A DNA stretch of 64,000 nucleotides from Rhodobacteraceae bacterium XHP0102. Its GTDB lineage: Bacteria > Pseudomonadota > Alphaproteobacteria > Rhodobacterales > Rhodobacteraceae. Positions 38,322 through 47,038 of the stretch are shown here, one piece after another. Position numbers and translations under genes: made by a program. The DNA is taken from NCBI GenBank assembly GCA_025751475.1, contig JAOWLD010000001.1, positions 806,001 through 870,000 of the forward strand, written 5' to 3'. Under the pieces are notes generated by a model. It ran no database searches, was not told where the DNA came from, and saw nothing but the letters and a program-made list of their open reading frames with translations. Each line of letters opens with the position of its first letter. Position 1 is the first letter of the stretch.

Positions 38322-39449
38322 ATGTCCCACAATCCGATCCGCCCTTGGCGCAATATCGACCGCCGCAAAAGCCGCCAAATCCATGTGGGCGCTGTGCCAG
38401 TTGGGGGGGATGCACCGATATCGGTGCAAACCATGACGAATACGCCCACCACCGATATCAAGGCGACCATCGCGCAGGTTCAGGCCTGTGCCGAGGCGGG
38501 GGCCGATATCGTGCGCGTCTCCGTGCCAGATGAGGCCAGCGCCAAGGCGCTGCGGGAGATTGTGCGCGAAAGCCCTGTGCCAATCGTGGCAGATATCCAT
38601 TTCCATTATAAACGCGGCATTGAGGCGGCCGAGGCCGGCGCGGCCTGTCTGCGCATCAATCCTGGCAATATTGGCGATGCCACCCGCGTGCGCGAGGTGA
38701 TCAAGGCGGCGCGGGATCATAATTGCTCGATCCGTATTGGGGTGAATGCAGGCTCGCTTGAGCGGGATTTGCTTGAAAAATACGGCGAACCCTGCCCAGA
38801 GGCGATGATTGAATCGGGCCTCGATCATATTCGCATCTTGCAAGATAATGATTTTCACGAGTTCAAAATCTCGGTCAAAGCGTCTGATGTGTTTTTGGCC
38901 GCGGCCGCCTATCAAGGTCTGGCGGAGGCGACAGATGCCCCCATTCATTTGGGCATCACCGAGGCGGGTGGCCTGATGTCTGGCACGATCAAATCAGCGA
39001 TTGGGTTGGGCAGCCTGCTGTGGATGGGCATTGGCGATACCATCCGTGTCAGCCTTTCGGCCGATCCTGTGCAAGAGGTGAAAGTTGGCTATGAGATCCT
39101 CAAATCCTTGGGGCTGCGCCATCGCGGTGTGAATATCATCTCTTGCCCTTCTTGCGCGCGTCAGGGCTTTGACGTGATCAAAACGGTCGAGGCTTTGGAA
39201 CAGCGTCTTGAGCATATCAAAACCCCAATGAGCCTTTCGATCATCGGCTGTGTGGTCAATGGGCCAGGCGAGGCATTGATGACCGATGTGGGCTTTACGG
39301 GCGGTGGTGCGGGTTCGGGCATGGTCTATCTTGCGGGCAAACAAAGCCACAAGATGAGCAATGACCAAATGATCGACCATATCGTAGAGCAGGTCGAGAA
39401 AAAGGCCGCCCAACTTGAGGCGGCCCAAAAAACCGAAGCAGCAGAATAA
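38322..39449 (+). CDS. ispG: 4-hydroxy-3-methylbut-2-enyl diphosphate synthase (IspG/GcpE)
   Basis: Iron-sulfur enzyme of the MEP isoprenoid pathway. The 375-residue product starts [20 protein letters not shown]. The 4Fe-4S ligands are in [13 protein letters not shown] and CVVNGPGEA, giving three Cys. Length is typical. The frame extends upstream but without family similarity. The 3' end of this gene holds a hairpin that serves as terminator for the convergent speE gene. Confidence 0.96.
   Translation: MSHNPIRPWRNIDRRKSRQIHVGAVPVGGDAPISVQTMTNTPTTDIKATIAQVQACAEAGADIVRVSVPDEASAKALREIVRESPVPIVADIHFHYKRGIEAAEAGAACLRINPGNIGDATRVREVIKAARDHNCSIRIGVNAGSLERDLLEKYGEPCPEAMIESGLDHIRILQDNDFHEFKISVKASDVFLAAAAYQGLAEATDAPIHLGITEAGGLMSGTIKSAIGLGSLLWMGIGDTIRVSLSADPVQEVKVGYEILKSLGLRHRGVNIISCPSCARQGFDVIKTVEALEQRLEHIKTPMSLSIIGCVVNGPGEALMTDVGFTGGGAGSGMVYLAGKQSHKMSNDQMIDHIVEQVEKKAAQLEAAQKTEAAE
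39399..39425 (-). terminator. Terminator of speDE located inside the ispG coding end
   Basis: Read on the minus strand, a perfect 7-bp GGCCGCC/GGCGGCC stem with an 8-nt loop is followed by five T residues, about 30 bp after the speE stop. The sequence is also the last part of the ispG reading frame (encoding [11 protein letters not shown]), so it serves two genes. Confidence 0.75.
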
Positions 39450-39453
39450 CCCC

Positions 39454-40317
39454 TTAGGGGATCAGACGCGCCACATAGGGCGGCAGGGCGAATGCACCGC
39501 GATGCACCTCGGGTGTATAGTAATCGGTGCGGATCCCTGCTGCTTTGAACCGTGCCTCAAGGGTGGCAAGATCCACCTGCCGCGCGTCACTGTCACTGCC
39601 CCATCCAAAGGCCATTGGCCCGCCTGCATAGGTGGGGATGCTCGCCAGATAGCAGCTGTAATCAGAAAATAGCGTCTTAAAGGCCCGCATTGTGCCTGTC
39701 AGCTCACCCCCTTGCAGGAACGGAACGCCGTTTTGGGTAACCAAAATCCCGCCTTCGGCCAAACGCGCCTTGGCGTGGCCGTAGAAGTGATCGGTAAAGA
39801 GAACCTCACCTGGGCCCACGGGATCAGTGCTGTCGATAATGATGACATCATAAAAATCCGCGTTTTGCTTCATGAACACGGCACCATCATTGATCACCAG
39901 ATCAAGGCGGGGGTCGTCAAAGGCCCCATCGGAAATCGCGGCCAGATATTTCTTGGAAAAATCCACCACGCCCGCGTCAATCTCGACCATGGTCACCTGT
40001 TCGATGCTGCGGTGCTTCAGCACCTCGCGGGCCATGCCGCCATCGCCGCCGCCCACGATCAGCACGCGCTTGACCGCACCATGGGCCAAGATCGGCACAT
40101 GGGTCAGCATTTCATGATAGATGAAATTATCCGCCTCGGTCACCTGAACCACGCCATCAAGCGTCAAGATGCGCCCGAAGGTCGGGTTTTCAAACACGCG
40201 CAGGCGTTGGTGATCCGTTTCGCTGTCATAATGCATCTGCGCCACGCGCAAGGCTTGCCCGTGATCTTGGTGCAGACGCTCCACGCTCCAATCGCGCATG
40301 GTTTCAGGATCGCTCAT
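39454..40317 (-). CDS. speE: Spermidine synthase
   Basis: Transfers the aminopropyl group from decarboxylated SAM to putrescine. The 287-residue product has the SAM-type nucleotide motif VLIVGGGDGGMAREVLKH and the catalytic region IIIDSTDPVGPGEVLF (Asp of the active site). The ribosome site AAAGGAGG is excellent. It follows speD by about 70 bp in one operon, and its terminator lies inside ispG. Confidence 0.95.
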   Translation of the reverse strand: MSDPETMRDWSVERLHQDHGQALRVAQMHYDSETDHQRLRVFENPTFGRILTLDGVVQVTEADNFIYHEMLTHVPILAHGAVKRVLIVGGGDGGMAREVLKHRSIEQVTMVEIDAGVVDFSKKYLAAISDGAFDDPRLDLVINDGAVFMKQNADFYDVIIIDSTDPVGPGEVLFTDHFYGHAKARLAEGGILVTQNGVPFLQGGELTGTMRAFKTLFSDYSCYLASIPTYAGGPMAFGWGSDSDARQVDLATLEARFKAAGIRTDYYTPEVHRGAFALPPYVARLIP

Positions 40318-40385
40318 TGGCGGCCTCCTTTCGGGCAGTTTGGGGCAGGATGCGGGGCGGGGTTTTACCGCCCCTGCAAGCGCAG

Positions 40386-40886
40386 TTATGCTGCGGCAAT
40401 CGCCTCGGTCACCAGACCTTCACCACGCAGCAATTCTTTGACGCGCACATCTTGCGTGCCAAAGGCCGCCTTGAGCACATCGACCGCGCGCCACGGGTCG
40501 GCATCGCCGCACATAAAGACGTCAAATGCGCCATAGCCAATTTCGGGCCAAGTATGCACCGAGATATGGCTTTCCGCCAAAACCGCTACACCCGATACCC
40601 CTTGGGGGCTGAATTTATGGGTGTGAATGTGCAAAAGCGTGGCCCCGCATTCGCGCACGCAATCGCGAAACGCGGTTTGTATGCGCGCCTCATCATCAAG
40701 GCCGTGGCCATTGACGACTTCGAGGATCAGATGCGTGCCCGCGAAAACGCGGCCATCGCGGCGAATGAAGTGATCATCGCGTGTGTCATCGAACACGCTA
40801 CGGTCAGCCAAAAGGCTGTGAGTGTCTTCCGCATGGGCGCCTGTCTCCAGACCAGTCCCCAGTTGGAAGAGGTCGGCGCTAGACAT
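40386..40886 (-). CDS. speD: S-adenosylmethionine decarboxylase proenzyme (class 1B)
   Basis: Makes decarboxylated SAM for spermidine synthesis. The 166-residue proenzyme is expected to self-cleave before Ser106 in AESHISVHTWPE, producing the pyruvoyl group. There are about 40 extra N-terminal residues before the core (VFAGTHLILEVVNGHGLDD) compared with Bacillus SpeD. I start at the ATG with AAGGGG upstream; the frame stays open for 35 more codons through a GC-rich, structured leader. It is co-transcribed with speE. Confidence 0.93.
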   Translation of the reverse strand: MSSADLFQLGTGLETGAHAEDTHSLLADRSVFDDTRDDHFIRRDGRVFAGTHLILEVVNGHGLDDEARIQTAFRDCVRECGATLLHIHTHKFSPQGVSGVAVLAESHISVHTWPEIGYGAFDVFMCGDADPWRAVDVLKAAFGTQDVRVKELLRGEGLVTEAIAAA

Positions 40887-40916
40887 AGCACGCCCCCTTC
40901 TTACCAGCAGATTGAT

Positions 40917-40993
40917 GTGGTGGGTCCTTAGCGCCCCCCCGCTGATTGCAGCGAGGTTGGGATCGGCACCCGTCGAGTAGTGAGGGGCCACCT
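40917..40993 (-). promoter_or_regulatory. Structured 5' leader candidate upstream of speD
   Basis: The region just before speD can form nested pairings: GGTGG (40919-40923) with CCACC (40988-40992), GC-rich GCCCC/GGGGC arms next to it, and a CGCTG-ATTG-CAGCG hairpin (40940-40953). This layout resembles a compact regulatory RNA. A polyamine- or SAM-responsive element is only a hypothesis; some alphaproteobacterial polyamine genes do carry leader RNAs such as the speF motif. Confidence 0.35.
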
Positions 40994-41179
40994 AGAGCCT
41001 TGCTGTTCCTATTTCAAGGAAAATTTTGAATTTTCTTCCAATTCTTTTTTGGGTTCTCCGAAAACCATCCGTCCTGCGGCGATCTGTGGCGCGATCTGTT
41101 CTTCTTCTGGGTTGAATTATAATCCGCTGCAGGCCAAGCACAGAGATAAAGCACAGGGGCAAAGCAAGGGGAAAACCAA

Positions 41180-42172
41180 ATGGAAAAACCAATGCAACCG
41201 CAAACTGTTACGCCCTCTTGGCGGGCCAACCGTCTGGAATTCATTCCCATCAGTCTTTTTGCGATCTTGATGGGTGTCTTTCAACTGGGCCTCACGGCGG
41301 ATACGGCGGCGCGCATTTGGCCCGTCTTTGCGCCGATGGGGGATGCTGTGTTTGCCCTTGGTCTGGCCATTTTTGCCTTGGTGGGCGGGATCTATCTGGC
41401 CAAAGCGATCCGCTATCCGGCGGCGGTTCGGGCGGAATGGAATCACCCTGTGAAAATCGCTTTTTTCGCAACCGCCACGATTGCGTTGCTGCTCTGTGCA
41501 ACCGCCTTACTGACCCGCGCACCGCAATTGGCCTTGGTGCTTTGGCTGATTGCGATGTTCGGGCAGGGGGCATTGACGCTTGCGGTGATTACCTCGTGGA
41601 TTTCGCATCGCGCCTTTGACATGGGGCATCTGACCCCTGCGTGGTTCATCCCTGCGGTGGGCAATGTCATTGTCCCTTTGGGTGGAACGGCGCTGGGCTA
41701 TCAGGAAATAAGCTGGCTGTTCTTTTCAGGCGGCATGGTGTTTTGGTTGGTGCTGTTGGTTTTGGTGATGAACCGCTTGATGTTTCACGATCCAATCCCC
41801 GCACGGCTTTTGCCAACGCTTGTGATCTTGATTGCGCCGCCTGCCGTAGGGTTTGTGGCCTATGCCAAGCTGTCAGGCGGAATTGATCCTTTTGCGCGGA
41901 TCTTGCTCTATAGCGCCTATGTTTTTGCGGCTTTGGTTGTGCTGCAGGTGCCGAAATTATTCCGCCTGCCTTTCGTTCTGAGCTTTTGGGCCCTCAGCTT
42001 TCCGGTGGGCGCTTTGGCGGTTGCCTCGATGACCTATGGCCAGCTCAACGGGACACAGGCGCATCAGATGATCGGGGCAGGGGTTTGTGCCCTGCTCAGT
42101 CTGCTTGTCTTGGGGCTTTTGCAGCGCAGTCTGCGCGCGGCCTTGCGCGGGGAAATTGGCCAGCCTGACTAG
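41180..42172 (+). CDS. SLAC1/TehA-family anion channel-like membrane protein
   Basis: A 330-residue protein with about ten hydrophobic helices and the SLAC1/TDT family layout: WRANRLEFIPISLFAILMG at the start and PAWFIPAVGNVIVPLGG in the middle. Relatives export or conduct anions (nitrate, chloride, C4-dicarboxylate) or tellurite; the substrate here is unknown. AAGGGG precedes the ATG. It is a single gene between the speD promoter region and ybaK. Confidence 0.86.
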   Translation: MEKPMQPQTVTPSWRANRLEFIPISLFAILMGVFQLGLTADTAARIWPVFAPMGDAVFALGLAIFALVGGIYLAKAIRYPAAVRAEWNHPVKIAFFATATIALLLCATALLTRAPQLALVLWLIAMFGQGALTLAVITSWISHRAFDMGHLTPAWFIPAVGNVIVPLGGTALGYQEISWLFFSGGMVFWLVLLVLVMNRLMFHDPIPARLLPTLVILIAPPAVGFVAYAKLSGGIDPFARILLYSAYVFAALVVLQVPKLFRLPFVLSFWALSFPVGALAVASMTYGQLNGTQAHQMIGAGVCALLSLLVLGLLQRSLRAALRGEIGQPD

Positions 42173-42187
42173 CGCGTCACTGCGCCG

Positions 42188-42658
42188 CTACAGGGTAAAC
42201 TCCGCTGTTTCAGCCCCCGAAAGGTGCTGCAGCGCCAAAGGGGCGATGCCAAATATATGGCGCGGCGTGCCCGCTGCGGCATAGATATGATCGAATGCGG
42301 CGAGGCGGGGATCAAACCACGCGCGCAACGGGGTGAGATGCCCAAAGGGGGCCACGCCGCCGATGGCAAAACCCGTCACGGCGCGAATCGTTTCTGCATC
42401 GGCGCGGGCCAAGCGCCCCTGCGTTAGGGTTTCGGCGCGCTTTGGATCAACCTGATTGCCGCCTGCCGTGATGAACAGCACCAATTCCCCTGTCTCCACC
42501 ATGCGAAAAATGATGGATTTTGCGATTTGGTCGATTTGGCACGCGGCGGCGCGCGCTGCATCCTCGGCGGTGCGGGTGCCTTCGGACATTTCCAAAATCG
42601 TCACATCCAGCCCCGCATCCGCAAGGGCGGCGGTCACGCGGGCAAGGCTTTTGCTCAT
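42188..42658 (-). CDS. YbaK/EbsC-family aminoacyl-tRNA deacylase
   Basis: A 156-residue protein of the YbaK/ProX family that hydrolyses mischarged tRNAs such as Cys- or Ala-tRNA-Pro. Family features are the QIAKSIIFR strand (near 43-51), LFITAGGNQVD and GFAIGGVAPFGH. It is slightly shorter than prolyl-tRNA editing proteins fused to ProRS. It is divergent from glnE with starts about 60 bp apart. Confidence 0.87.
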   Translation of the reverse strand: MSKSLARVTAALADAGLDVTILEMSEGTRTAEDAARAAACQIDQIAKSIIFRMVETGELVLFITAGGNQVDPKRAETLTQGRLARADAETIRAVTGFAIGGVAPFGHLTPLRAWFDPRLAAFDHIYAAAGTPRHIFGIAPLALQHLSGAETAEFTL

Positions 42659-42717
42659 CTTCCATCCCTTCTATGATTGTGGCTATGATCTGCGCAAAAA
42701 AGGACGCGATTGACAAG

Positions 42718-45531
42718 ATGCCCGCCGCCCCATTGCCCCTTGCCGCTCGGTTGACCCGCGCACCGATCCCGTATGAGCGGGATTTGGCCGCCTCCCTTTT
42801 GGCGGAATTGCCGCAATTGGCAGATCAGCCGCCCGAAATGCGCGAACTGCTTTTTGGTGTGGCGGGATGCGCCCCCTATCTGGCGGGGCTGATCTCGCGC
42901 GAGGCGGATTGGCTTGCGATGGCGCTTTGTGACAGCCCTGAGGCGGGCATGGCGGCGCTCCTCGCGGATGCTGCGGGCTTGGGGGCCAGTGATCTTGATC
43001 GGGGGCTGCGCCGACTGAAACGCCGCGCGGCCATTCTGTCGGCTTTGGCCGATTGCGGTGGGGCGTGGGATGTTTTGACCCTGACCGCGCATTGGACCCG
43101 CTTTGCCGATGCCTGTGTACAATCGGCCCTGCGGGTTCATGTGGGGGCTGAGGCGCGGCGCGGTCGCATTCCCGGCCAAACCGAAGAAGACGCCATGCGC
43201 GATGGCGCGGGCATGGTTGCGCTGGCCATGGGGAAAATGGGCGCGTTCGAGTTGAACTATTCCTCCGACATCGATCTCATTTGCCTGTTTGATGAAACGC
43301 GGTTTGATGCAGGGGATGAGATGGAGGCGCGCACGGGGTTTGTGCGGGCAACGCGGCGCATGACGGCCAGTTTGGCAGAGATCAGCGCCGATGGTTATGT
43401 ATTCCGCACCGATTTGCGCCTGCGCCCCGATGCCTCTGTCACGCCCGTATGCATCTCAATGGCCGCAGCCGAGCGCTATTACGAGGCCGAAGGGCGCAAT
43501 TGGGAACGTGCAGCCTATATCAAGGCGCGCGCCGCTGCGGGCGATATCGCGGCAGGTGCGCGGTTCTTGAAAACGCTGACCCCGTTTGTGTGGCGCAAGC
43601 ATTTGGATTTTGCCGCCATCCGTGACACCCAAGATATGCGCCAGCGCATCCGCGACCACAAAGGTCTGCATGGCATGACCCTTGAAGGCCACAATCTGAA
43701 ATTGGGCGCAGGGGGTATTCGCGAGGTCGAATTTTTCGCGCAGACCCGTCAATTGGTGGCGGGCGGGCGTGATCCTGATTTGCGCGTGAACCGCACGGTG
43801 GATGGATTGGCCGCGCTTGCACAAAAGAATTGGATCACCGCCGAGGTCGCAGACAGCCTCAGCGCCCATTATCTGGAGCATCGCGAGATCGAGCATCGCT
43901 TGCAGATGATGAATGATGCGCAGACCCACAGCTTGCCCAAATCGCCCGATGGGTTTGCGCGGCTTGCAGCCTTTATGGGGATGACCGATGTTGCCGCTTT
44001 TAGGGCGCGCCTTTCGGCCCGTCTGCACGCGGTCGATGCGGCCTGCGAGCCGTTCTACACCCCGCAAGGCGCGCCTGAAGCGGCGGTTGACACGGTCACG
44101 CTTAGCGATGCGCAGGCGGAGATCTTGGCGCGTTGGCCTGGCTATGCCTGTCTGCGCGCCTCGCGCGGGCGCGAGTTGTTTGAACAGATCAAACCCACGC
44201 TGCTGGCCAAGCTGATGACATCGGCCATGCCCGATGAGGCGCTTTCAAATTTTGATAGTTTTCTCAGGGGATTGCCCGCGGGTGTTCAACTGTTTTCGCT
44301 GTTCCAGTCAAACCCGTCCTTGATTGATCTTTTGGCGGATATCTGCGCCACGGCACCCGCCTTGTCGCGTTATTTGTCGCGCAATGCCCAAGTGCTTGAT
44401 GCGGTCCTAAGCGGTGGCTTTTTTGCAGCTTGGCCTGATCGCACGATGTTGCATCAAGGGCTGCGCGCGGCCCTTGATGGGTTGGATTACGAGGGGCAAT
44501 TGAATGCCGCACGCCGCTGGTTGAAGGAATGGCATTTCCGTGTCGGCGTGCATCATTTGCGCGGCTTGATCGATGCCGAGGAGGCCGCGAAACAATACAC
44601 CGATTTGGCGGATACGGTGGTTGCGTGTTTTTGGCCGATGGTATGTGCGGAATTGGCGCGCAAACACGGCCCTGCGCCTGGTCGGGGCGGCATCGTTCTG
44701 GCCATGGGCAGTCTGGGGGCTGCGCGGCTGACGGCGGGATCTGATCTTGATCTGATTGTGATCTATGATGCCGAAGGGGTCGAGATGACAGAGGGGCCGC
44801 GCCCCTTGGATGCGCGGGGGTGGTTCTCGAAGGCGACAAAGATGTTGATCACCGCCCTCTCGGCCCCGACATCGGAAGGGCGTCTCTACGAGGTGGATAT
44901 GCGGCTGCGCCCTTCGGGGCGGCAGGGGCCTGTCGCCACCTCATTGGAGGCCTTTACCCATTACCAGATGAACGAGGCATGGGGGTGGGAGCATATGGCC
45001 CTGACCCGCGCGCGGGTTGTCGCGGGCGATGCCACGCTTGCGGCGGATGTCGAGGCCACCCGCATGGCGGTGATCCAAAAGCCGCGCGCGGCCCATCAGG
45101 TGATCCGCGAGCTGGCCGATATGCGCCAAAGGTTGGCTGCGGCGGGCCGCACGGGCAGCACCTTTGACGTGAAGGCAGGCGCGGGGGGGATGCAAGATAT
45201 TGATCTGATTGGCCAAGCCGGCGCCTTGATCGCCGCCACACCCGCCCGCGCCACCCGCCGTCACTTGCGCGCCGCGGCGCAAAACGGATGGTTGACCCAT
45301 GCCGAGGCAGAGGTCTTACAGGCAGCGCATATGCTGTTTTCACAAGTGGCGCAGGCCGCAAGGCTCTTGACGGATGCGCCGCTTGACCCAAGTGATATCG
45401 GGCAAGGCGGGTTGGATTTTCTGATGCGCGCCACAGGTCACGAGGATCGCGCCCGCTTGGAGGCCGCCCTTGACGCAGGCCGCGCCCAATCTGTCGCAAT
45501 TATTGAGGCGGCTTTGGCGCGTGCGCCGTAA
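42718..45531 (+). CDS. glnE: Glutamine synthetase adenylyltransferase/adenylyl-removing enzyme
   Basis: Reversibly adenylylates glutamine synthetase in response to PII. The 937-residue product has two nucleotidyltransferase domains: the first with GKMGAFELNYSSDIDLI near 171, the second with GSLGAARLTAGSDLDLIVIY near 663, separated by a linker. I choose the ATG giving MPAAPLPLAARLTRAPIPYE; upstream ATGs (42673, 42685) lack clear ribosome sites. Length is typical of the family. A small uncharacterised gene follows 36 bp later. Confidence 0.94.
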   Translation: MPAAPLPLAARLTRAPIPYERDLAASLLAELPQLADQPPEMRELLFGVAGCAPYLAGLISREADWLAMALCDSPEAGMAALLADAAGLGASDLDRGLRRLKRRAAILSALADCGGAWDVLTLTAHWTRFADACVQSALRVHVGAEARRGRIPGQTEEDAMRDGAGMVALAMGKMGAFELNYSSDIDLICLFDETRFDAGDEMEARTGFVRATRRMTASLAEISADGYVFRTDLRLRPDASVTPVCISMAAAERYYEAEGRNWERAAYIKARAAAGDIAAGARFLKTLTPFVWRKHLDFAAIRDTQDMRQRIRDHKGLHGMTLEGHNLKLGAGGIREVEFFAQTRQLVAGGRDPDLRVNRTVDGLAALAQKNWITAEVADSLSAHYLEHREIEHRLQMMNDAQTHSLPKSPDGFARLAAFMGMTDVAAFRARLSARLHAVDAACEPFYTPQGAPEAAVDTVTLSDAQAEILARWPGYACLRASRGRELFEQIKPTLLAKLMTSAMPDEALSNFDSFLRGLPAGVQLFSLFQSNPSLIDLLADICATAPALSRYLSRNAQVLDAVLSGGFFAAWPDRTMLHQGLRAALDGLDYEGQLNAARRWLKEWHFRVGVHHLRGLIDAEEAAKQYTDLADTVVACFWPMVCAELARKHGPAPGRGGIVLAMGSLGAARLTAGSDLDLIVIYDAEGVEMTEGPRPLDARGWFSKATKMLITALSAPTSEGRLYEVDMRLRPSGRQGPVATSLEAFTHYQMNEAWGWEHMALTRARVVAGDATLAADVEATRMAVIQKPRAAHQVIRELADMRQRLAAAGRTGSTFDVKAGAGGMQDIDLIGQAGALIAATPARATRRHLRAAAQNGWLTHAEAEVLQAAHMLFSQVAQAARLLTDAPLDPSDIGQGGLDFLMRATGHEDRARLEAALDAGRAQSVAIIEAALARAP

Positions 45532-45567
45532 ACGGCACGATGGGCCAAAATGCAGGAGTGGGGTGGG

Positions 45568-45852
45568 ATGAAGGGCGATATCTATGATCCAAAGGCGCTG
45601 ATCCGTGAAGCCTATCGCATTGACGGGATCAGTCTGGCGGAATGCCGCACGATCTTTATGGATTGGGCGCTGTCCATCAGTTGCGATGATCCAAAGGCGT
45701 ATATTGCCCATTTGCTTGGGCAATATGCGGATGAGAAGTCGGATCACCCGATGACGCAAACCCTGCGCGAGGGGCTGGATCAAGCCCCGCGTGCGATCCG
45801 CCGTGGCGGACGCGCGGCGCGCGTTGCCCAAGAGCCGTTATTTGATGATTAG
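45568..45852 (+). CDS. Small uncharacterised acidic protein downstream of glnE
   Basis: A 94-residue product starting MKGDIYDPKALIREAYRIDG. I recognise no domain. It is predicted helical with a short basic segment (RAIRRGGRAARVA) near the C-terminus and ends in LFDD. GGAG precedes the ATG. It likely shares transcription with glnE. Its last 15 bp overlap the convergent GlxA-type regulator gene. Both the ribosome site and tight spacing argue it is real. Confidence 0.65.
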   Translation: MKGDIYDPKALIREAYRIDGISLAECRTIFMDWALSISCDDPKAYIAHLLGQYADEKSDHPMTQTLREGLDQAPRAIRRGGRAARVAQEPLFDD

Positions 45853-46836
45853 ATCAGATTTGGTCGCATGGGTGCCGCGCTCCCGATAGGGGGTGGTGTC
45901 ATATTGCGCGCGGTAGCATTTCGAGAAATGCGACGGGGACGCAAAGCCACAAGCCAGCGCCACATTGATCACGCTCATATCGGTTTGCATCAACAGGTTG
46001 CGCGCCTTGGCAAGGCGCAATTCCATGTAATAGCGCTTGGGGCTGCGGTTGAGGTAGCGGCGGAACAGGCGCTCTAGCTGACGGGTCGACATCCCCACCT
46101 CTTTGGCCAAGGCCGCAGGGCTGATCGGGTCTTCGATATTTTGTTCCATCATCCGAATGACTTGGCTCAATTTCGGATGGCGCACGCCGATACGGGTGGG
46201 AATTGATAGGCGCTGCGTGTCTTGGTCGGTGCGGATGGAAGTATAGATCAACTGATCCGCCACCAAATTCGCCAATTCCTCGCCGTGATCATTGGCGATG
46301 ATTTTGAGCATCAAATCAATCGAGGCGGTTCCCCCCGCCGTGGTGATGCGGTTGCCGTCAATCACAAAGACCGATTTTGTCAGGGTCACATCTTCAAATT
46401 CTTCGGAAAAGCTGTCTTGGTTTTCCCAATGGATCGTGGCGCGTTTGCCATCCAACAGCCCTGCCTTGGCCAAGGTATACCCCGCCGTGCACAGCCCGCC
46501 CACAACGGAACCGCGCCGCGCCTCGCGCCGCAGCCAGTTTAAAATGCGCTTGCTGGTGGCTGATTGCACGTCAATCCCGCCGCACAGCATGATGGTGTCT
46601 TCGCGGGTCAGCTCTTCGAGATCCATATCGAGCTTGTATCCAATCCCCGCCGAGCAATATGCGACATCACCGCCTTCTCCCGCCAAGGCCCATTGATACA
46701 GCGTGCGTCCCGACATCCGATTTGCAATGCGCAAGGCTTCGACCGCCGAGGCGAAGCACAGCATCGTAAAGCGATCCAACAACACGAAAACATAGCGTTT
46801 CGCGGCATCAGTCTCGCGGGGGGTTGATCTGCTCAT
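45838..46836 (-). CDS. GlxA-type AraC-family transcriptional regulator
   Basis: A 332-residue regulator with an N-terminal DJ-1/PfpI-like domain (about 10-185, no clear nucleophile needed) and a C-terminal AraC helix-turn-helix pair (about 225-325, GMSTRQLERLFRRYLNRSP). GlxA-type regulators often sense amines or carnitine/betaine catabolites; the target is unknown here. The ribosome site AAGGGACG precedes the ATG. It is divergent from the DAHP synthase gene across about 200 bp that hold tandem direct repeats. Confidence 0.9.
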   Translation of the reverse strand: MSRSTPRETDAAKRYVFVLLDRFTMLCFASAVEALRIANRMSGRTLYQWALAGEGGDVAYCSAGIGYKLDMDLEELTREDTIMLCGGIDVQSATSKRILNWLRREARRGSVVGGLCTAGYTLAKAGLLDGKRATIHWENQDSFSEEFEDVTLTKSVFVIDGNRITTAGGTASIDLMLKIIANDHGEELANLVADQLIYTSIRTDQDTQRLSIPTRIGVRHPKLSQVIRMMEQNIEDPISPAALAKEVGMSTRQLERLFRRYLNRSPKRYYMELRLAKARNLLMQTDMSVINVALACGFASPSHFSKCYRAQYDTTPYRERGTHATKSDLIIK

Positions 46837-46944
46837 CGGTAACGTCCCTTAAACCACGCTCTCATCACGCAAGCGGTCCCAAAGGACGTCCCGCCCTTGG
46901 CGCTTAACCTTAGCGAAACCATCAATTGAAACGCGCCGCAAGCC

Positions 46945-46974
46945 CCATTGGATGTAAAAATGCCATTGGACGTA
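46945..46974. promoter_or_regulatory. Tandem direct repeats between GlxA-type regulator and DAHP synthase
   Basis: CCATTGGATGTA (46945-46956) and CCATTGGACGTA (46963-46974) match at 11 of 12 positions with starts 18 bp apart. AraC-family regulators often bind direct repeats, so these may be operators for the adjacent regulator or for aroG. The repeat is seen; the role is inferred. Confidence 0.45.
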
Positions 46975-47038
46975 GCGGGGTTCCATGTCTATAAGCGGCC
47001 CGAAACCGTTATTTTATGGAAGACCAAAGGAGGCTCCC

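Noticed and set aside
39712-40536. 274-codon open frame opposite speE/speD
   Set aside because: Antisense to two confidently identified genes and without motif support.
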